This document shows, one piece after another, positions 14,707 through 18,156 of a DNA stretch of 18,156 bases (positions are counted from its first letter, which is position 1; the number at the start of each line of letters is the position of its first letter). Location of the stretch: contig JAQIBW010000053.1 in the NCBI GenBank assembly GCA_027858865.1, forward strand, positions 1 through 18,156, written 5' to 3'. The translations under genes and the position numbers were made by a program. The DNA is from Sulfurimonas sp. (GTDB lineage: Bacteria > Campylobacterota > Campylobacteria > Campylobacterales > Sulfurimonadaceae). Below the pieces are notes generated by a model. It saw nothing but the letters and a program-made list of their open reading frames with translations. It had not been told where the DNA came from and made no database searches.

Positions 14707-15784
14707 CTTCACCCTTTACATAACTTCCAAGCCATGTCACTTCAGCATCGTGTCTAGACAGTACTTTTTGAATATGAGGCTCATCTATATGCCCATAAAA
14801 ATCTATATAAAACCAATAACCAAAACCTGCTTGATCTTTTGAAGGACGGGATTCAATTTTAGATAAGTTAATCTTTTCATCATCAAAATCTTTCAAAAAA
14901 TGTACAAGAGATCCGGCCTCTTTTGCATCTTCTAATTTAACCAAGATAGATGTCTTATCATGCTCACTGATAGCATTTTTAAAATCACTAAGTATCACAA
15001 ATCTAGTACTACTGTCATGCGCATCTTCAACGTTTTCAAACATTGTCGGCACTCCATAAAGTTTAGCTGCGATATGACTACAAATAGCAGCAGCTTCTGG
15101 GTCTTGTGACGCTAATATAGCCGCTTTTGCAGTTGATTCTACTGGTATATGCTCTACATTTATAAGGCCGTATTCTAAGAGGAATTCTCTACATTGTCCG
15201 AAACCTTTATCTTTTGAATAAATCTTTTTTACATCTTCTAACTTTGTTGCTTGTGTAACAAATGACATATGAATCGGCATATATAGTTCTGCTACAATTT
15301 TCACAGAACTCTTTGCAAGCAAATCAAGCGTCTCCCCGACAATTCCATCTTTAGAATTTTCAATTGGCACAACACCAAACTTTGCTCTTTTTGATTCAAG
15401 TGTTTTAAATACAGAGTGAATAGAACTCACAGAAATATAATCACTCATAGCACCAAAACGGCTCTCTGCTGCTTGATGGGTAAATGTACCTTCAGGTCCT
15501 AAGTAAGCTATTTTTTCCGGACGTTCTAAGTTTCTTGAAACTGCAAATATTTCTAAAAATATAGCTTCTATGGCACTTTTATTTAGAACTCCACCGCGAG
15601 CTTTACTCTGTATTTCAAGTCTCTCGATAATGGCTTTTTCTCTCTCTGGTCTGTAAATTGATCCACCAGATTCGTTCTTTATCTCACCGACTCTTTCAAC
15701 AACTTTCATTCTCTTGTTAAGAAGGTCTAGCATCTCATTGTCAATAGCATCTATAGCATCTCTACAATCATCTAAAGTTTTCAT
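14696..15784 (-). CDS. pheA: bifunctional chorismate mutase / prephenate dehydratase
   Basis: This 362-residue protein turns chorismate into prephenate and then phenylpyruvate. Residues 1-90 are an AroQ-type mutase helix bundle (LDDCRDAIDAIDNEMLDLL, with YRPERE at 44-49). The dehydratase part begins at KIAYLGPEGTF (91-101), includes PIENS (140-144), and holds the catalytic TRF at 260-262. The C-terminal ACT domain carries ESRPS (311-315), the phenylalanine-sensing motif, so feedback inhibition is likely. Its ATG overlaps the stop of the HAD gene by four bases (ATGA), a coupled arrangement, and its own end overlaps hisC. Length and domain order are normal. Confidence 0.96.
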   Translation of the reverse strand: MKTLDDCRDAIDAIDNEMLDLLNKRMKVVERVGEIKNESGGSIYRPEREKAIIERLEIQSKARGGVLNKSAIEAIFLEIFAVSRNLERPEKIAYLGPEGTFTHQAAESRFGAMSDYISVSSIHSVFKTLESKRAKFGVVPIENSKDGIVGETLDLLAKSSVKIVAELYMPIHMSFVTQATKLEDVKKIYSKDKGFGQCREFLLEYGLINVEHIPVESTAKAAILASQDPEAAAICSHIAAKLYGVPTMFENVEDAHDSSTRFVILSDFKNAISEHDKTSILVKLEDAKEAGSLVHFLKDFDDEKINLSKIESRPSKDQAGFGYWFYIDFYGHIDEPHIQKVLSRHDAEVTWLGSYVKGEDEI

Positions 15785-16557
15785 ATTGCCTCCAAAATAT
15801 TCTGCATATCACCAAAAACCGCGTCAGGTCTAAGCTCAAGTTTTAAAAATGGAACTATTTCAGCCTCAGTTCTGTACTTTCCGCTAGTTACAAAAACTGT
15901 CTTCATTCCCATCTCTTTTGCTCCACCCAAGTCACCTTTAACATCATCACTAATCATAATGACATCACTAAACTCAGCACTTTTGTCTTGCTCTCTTAAC
16001 TTATTTAGAGACTCATTGTAAAAAGCCTCACTAGGCTTTCCTACAACTATATACGGAGTAGAAGTTGCGAACTCTAGCATCTTTAAAACAGCTCCTACGC
16101 CAGGGTATCTCTTGTTATTTTTAGCATAGATAGATGTCTCATGCATTCCAACAAGTTTTGCCCCACTAAGCAAAAAGTCTATCATCTGAGCATATTCGTC
16201 TGCCATAAAATCTTCTTTAATAGCAACTAGAACTGTCTTAGGATTTTCATAATCAAGTTTGTAGCCCATACTCACTAAAGTATTTAAAAACTCATCTGCA
16301 CCATAAGCTGCTACTGATTCTTTTGATACACGTGATTCTAAAAGCATAAGAGGATCAAGATACTTAGAAAAATCAAATTCAAAACCGATAGAACATAAGT
16401 AATCATAAAAATCTCTTGAAGCTTTTTTAGTGTTATTTGTAATAACCATGTATGGAATGTTCTTTTCATTACACATCTGTATAAACTCTAAACTTCCACG
16501 AATAGGAGATTTATCACTGTCGCTGATTAAAGTGCCTTGAACATCTATGAAATACAA
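15781..16557 (-). CDS. HAD-IIA family protein with altered motif I
   Basis: This 258-residue protein has the layout of the NagD-like HAD-IIA phosphatases: motif I MYFIDVQGTL at the N terminus, motif II VITNN (T40), motif III lysine K174 in VVGKPSEAFY, and motif IV around MISDDVKGDL (D204, D205, D209). The cap domain between motifs II and III is of the C2 type. In motif I the nucleophile D5 is present, but the second aspartate, the usual general acid/base, is Q7. Such a change should slow or abolish ordinary phosphatase turnover. The gene lies between lysA and pheA (9-base gap before it, 4-base overlap after), the position held by an HAD gene in Campylobacter (Cj0315, from memory). Substrate unknown; a binding or weak phosphatase role is possible. 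Confidence 0.82.
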   Translation of the reverse strand: MYFIDVQGTLISDSDKSPIRGSLEFIQMCNEKNIPYMVITNNTKKASRDFYDYLCSIGFEFDFSKYLDPLMLLESRVSKESVAAYGADEFLNTLVSMGYKLDYENPKTVLVAIKEDFMADEYAQMIDFLLSGAKLVGMHETSIYAKNNKRYPGVGAVLKMLEFATSTPYIVVGKPSEAFYNESLNKLREQDKSAEFSDVIMISDDVKGDLGGAKEMGMKTVFVTSGKYRTEAEIVPFLKLELRPDAVFGDMQNILEAI

Positions 16558-16566
16558 ATCAAATAC

Positions 16567-17772
16567 CTAAACCAGAAATTCTTTCTCTAAAGCAATTAAA
16601 TCTTCAAAGTTTTCTCTTTTTCTGATAAGTCTGGCTTTACCGTCTTGTACTGCAACTTCAGCACTTCTGCCACGAGTGTTATAGTTACTTCCCATACCAA
16701 AGCCATAAGCTCCGGCACTATGAACTACAAGTAGGTCATTGTGGTTTAACTCAGGTAGTGAATAGTCTTTAGCAAAGAAATCACCACTTTCACAAACAGG
16801 ACCAACTATATCAACTTTTCTTACCTCAGATGTAGAGTCCGTAATAGCTTCTATCTTATGGTAAGCATTGTAAAGGCTTGGACGCAATAAATCATTCATC
16901 GCACCATCAACAACTACAAATTTCTTAGTTCCGTTTTGTTTCTCGTAAAGAACTTTAGTCAAAAAGTATCCTGCATTAGCTGTTAAAAATCTTCCCGGCT
17001 CGCAGATAACGGTAAGATCAAGACCTTTTAGAGTTCCTAAAATCGCTTGTGCATAATCGTATGGTTTGATTGTAACTTCATCATCATATGTGATTCCGAG
17101 TCCACCGCCGATATCAAAAAACTTCAACTCAATATCGATAGCTTCAAGTGAACGAACCATGTCCGCAACTATTACAGCTGCCTCATAAATTGGCTCTAGA
17201 TGTGTAAGCTGAGAACCAATATGAAAGTGAACACCGACAGGCTCAAGAGCCTCTGAGTTTTTAGCAAAAATATACATTCTTTTAGCCGTGCCTATGTCAA
17301 CACCAAATTTATTGTCATGTAGTCCTGTAGAGATGTATGGATGAGTTTGCGGGTCGATATTTGGATTAACACGAATACTGATGCGAGAAGTTCTATTTAA
17401 CTCTTTTGCAATTGACTCAACTCGAAATAGTTCTGCTTCACTTTCAACATTAATGTAAAGAATATCTTTTTCTATTGCTTCACGTATTTCATCATCACAC
17501 TTACCAACACCGGAAAAGATGATTTTATATGCCGGTATTCCAGCTAAAAATGCACGACGTACTTCACCGATAGAAACACAGTCTGCTCCACTTCCTAAAT
17601 CTGCAAAATGCTTTACTACACTAAGATTTGAATTTGCTTTTACGGCATAAGCTAAGATAGATTTTCTACCTTTAAAAGCTGATTTCAACTCTTGATATTG
17701 TTCACTCATATAGTCTAAGTCATAAACGTACAGAGGTGTTTTATACTCAGATGCCAGTTCTTTAAAGTTCAT
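16567..17772 (-). CDS. lysA: diaminopimelate decarboxylase
   Basis: LysA removes carbon dioxide from meso-diaminopimelate to give lysine. At 401 residues it has the alanine-racemase-like barrel followed by a beta domain: PLP lysine K45 in AYAVKANSN, HFHIGSQ (182-188), the phosphate-binding GGG in DIGGGLG (220-226), CEPGRFLTANAG (257-268), catalytic C327 in GPVCESGD, and the tyrosine of GSNYNTRGR. It heads the minus-strand run. The ATG at 17772 follows TTGGAA at good spacing, and TAAAAT at 17801-17806 is a possible -10 box. Everything matches a standard active enzyme. Confidence 0.97.
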   Translation of the reverse strand: MNFKELASEYKTPLYVYDLDYMSEQYQELKSAFKGRKSILAYAVKANSNLSVVKHFADLGSGADCVSIGEVRRAFLAGIPAYKIIFSGVGKCDDEIREAIEKDILYINVESEAELFRVESIAKELNRTSRISIRVNPNIDPQTHPYISTGLHDNKFGVDIGTAKRMYIFAKNSEALEPVGVHFHIGSQLTHLEPIYEAAVIVADMVRSLEAIDIELKFFDIGGGLGITYDDEVTIKPYDYAQAILGTLKGLDLTVICEPGRFLTANAGYFLTKVLYEKQNGTKKFVVVDGAMNDLLRPSLYNAYHKIEAITDSTSEVRKVDIVGPVCESGDFFAKDYSLPELNHNDLLVVHSAGAYGFGMGSNYNTRGRSAEVAVQDGKARLIRKRENFEDLIALEKEFLV

Positions 17773-17800
17773 TATAAAATTTCCAAATATTTTTTAAATG

Positions 17801-17806
17801 ATTTTA
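17801..17806 (-). promoter_or_regulatory. candidate -10 box for the lysA-to-dxs run
   Basis: Read on the minus strand, TAAAAT preceded by TTTTTGGG lies 28 bases before the lysA start, which would give a leader of about 22 bases with TTGGAA as ribosome site. T-rich DNA lies upstream. Other A/T-rich sequences in the 116-base gap, such as TATAAC and TATAAG near 17820-17835, could serve instead, so the exact box is uncertain. Confidence 0.35.
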
Positions 17807-17888
17807 CCCAAAAAGTGCTTATATTTTAGTTATAAAAGAGGGGCTGATTATCTTCTCTCAGTAAAGAGGGAGTCTAGCATACTTTTTT

Positions 17889-18155
17889 TTAGGTAGATAA
17901 GCGGTATTTTCGCCATTGTCTAAAAGCTATAAAGAAGAGACTAACTATAGGAGCGACTACTCCTGCTTCACTTGAAATTGTCTTATTATTTGAGAGTTCT
18001 ATGAGCATAAACAAAATTCCCCATACTAAAAGAGTCGCAAGAATCGCCCCAAAACTAAAGAGTGAAACATTTAAAAACCTGGCACTAATTGGGACAAAAA
18101 AGAAGATAATTACCACTAAACACGGAACAAAAAATGGGTAAATAAATATTTTGTA
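17889..18155 (-). CDS. LptF/LptG-family permease, C-terminal part (5' end outside window)
   Basis: The frame is open to the right edge of the window; 88 residues are visible, reading YKIFIYPFFVPCLVVIIFFF at the cut and ending in QWRKYRLST. Three hydrophobic helices, PISAR after the first, and SEAGVVAPIVSLFF before the last match the end of the YjgP/YjgQ (LptF/LptG) permeases, the inner-membrane part of the LptB2FG machine that extracts lipopolysaccharide. A GTG at 18116 is only an internal codon, not the start. Whether it is LptF or LptG cannot be told from this end. It lies upstream of lysA on the same strand, as in Campylobacter from memory, with a 116-base gap that suggests lysA has its own promoter. 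Confidence 0.72.
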   Translation of the reverse strand, partial: YKIFIYPFFVPCLVVIIFFFVPISARFLNVSLFSFGAILATLLVWGILFMLIELSNNKTISSEAGVVAPIVSLFFIAFRQWRKYRLST

Positions 18156-18156
18156 A

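Noticed and set aside
17835..17890. Possible terminator in the gap between the LptF/G-like gene and lysA, with a T8 run
   Set aside because: The T8 run is on the plus strand, where no gene ends, and the available stems (about 4-5 pairs around CTCTC/GAGGG) are too weak and wrongly placed for the minus-strand transcript.
17889..18116. A complete 75-residue membrane protein starting at GTG 18116
   Set aside because: The frame continues open to the window edge with family-consistent residues, so this is the tail of a longer LptF/LptG-type permease.

Overview
The window is about one third G+C, densely packed, and reads as chromosomal DNA of a flagellated member of the Campylobacterota, most likely Sulfurimonas or a close relative. 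The strongest pointer is the minus-strand order (lptF/G-like)-lysA-HAD-pheA-hisC-fliF-fliG-fliH-dxs. From memory, this matches the order in Campylobacter jejuni (around Cj0313 to Cj0321). The all-alpha dimeric dUTPase of the Campylobacter type fits too. Genus assignment is inference. No rRNA, tRNA, IS element, prophage, CRISPR array or integration scar was seen, and no gene-free stretch exceeds about 120 bases.

Layout. (1) 2-1521, plus strand: the end of a membrane protein with an SH3-like tail, a PlsC-type acyltransferase and a FluC/CrcB fluoride channel, linked by overlaps. (2) 1540-2805, minus strand: an all-alpha dUTPase followed 3 bases later by a short orphan ABC ATPase. (3) 2885-3058, plus strand: a 57-residue four-cysteine protein that a length cutoff would miss; its 3' end overlaps the next gene on the other strand. 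(4) 3033-6984, minus strand: a probable ovothiol operon with ovoA (three-domain 5-histidylcysteine sulfoxide synthase/methyltransferase), an OvoB-like PLP C-S lyase, a 73-residue acidic orphan and a YhbP-like FMN-binding-fold protein. (5) 7017-8214, plus strand: pgeF and a yeast Fcy1-like cytosine deaminase, divergent from ovoA. (6) 8231-17772, minus strand: eight tightly spaced genes mixing lysine, phenylalanine/tyrosine-branch, histidine and isoprenoid synthesis with the flagellar MS-ring, switch and export genes. (7) 17889-18155, minus strand: the C-terminal end of an LptF/LptG-family permease, cut by the window edge.

How they work together. OvoA joins cysteine and histidine, the OvoB-like lyase cleaves the sulfoxide to 5-thiohistidine, and OvoA's own methyltransferase domain finishes ovothiol A. 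This would give the cell a low-potential redox thiol. FliF, FliG and FliH build the MS ring, the torque-generating switch and the export ATPase regulator; their placement between hisC and dxs ties them to housekeeping transcription.

Most worth a second look: the ovoA/ovoB cluster with its two unassigned passengers; a perfect 13-base palindrome (7005-7017) that supplies a TATAAT -10 box to both strands between ovoA and pgeF, with pgeF predicted to be leaderless; the overlooked four-cysteine micro-gene; and a HAD-fold protein whose second motif I aspartate is glutamine.
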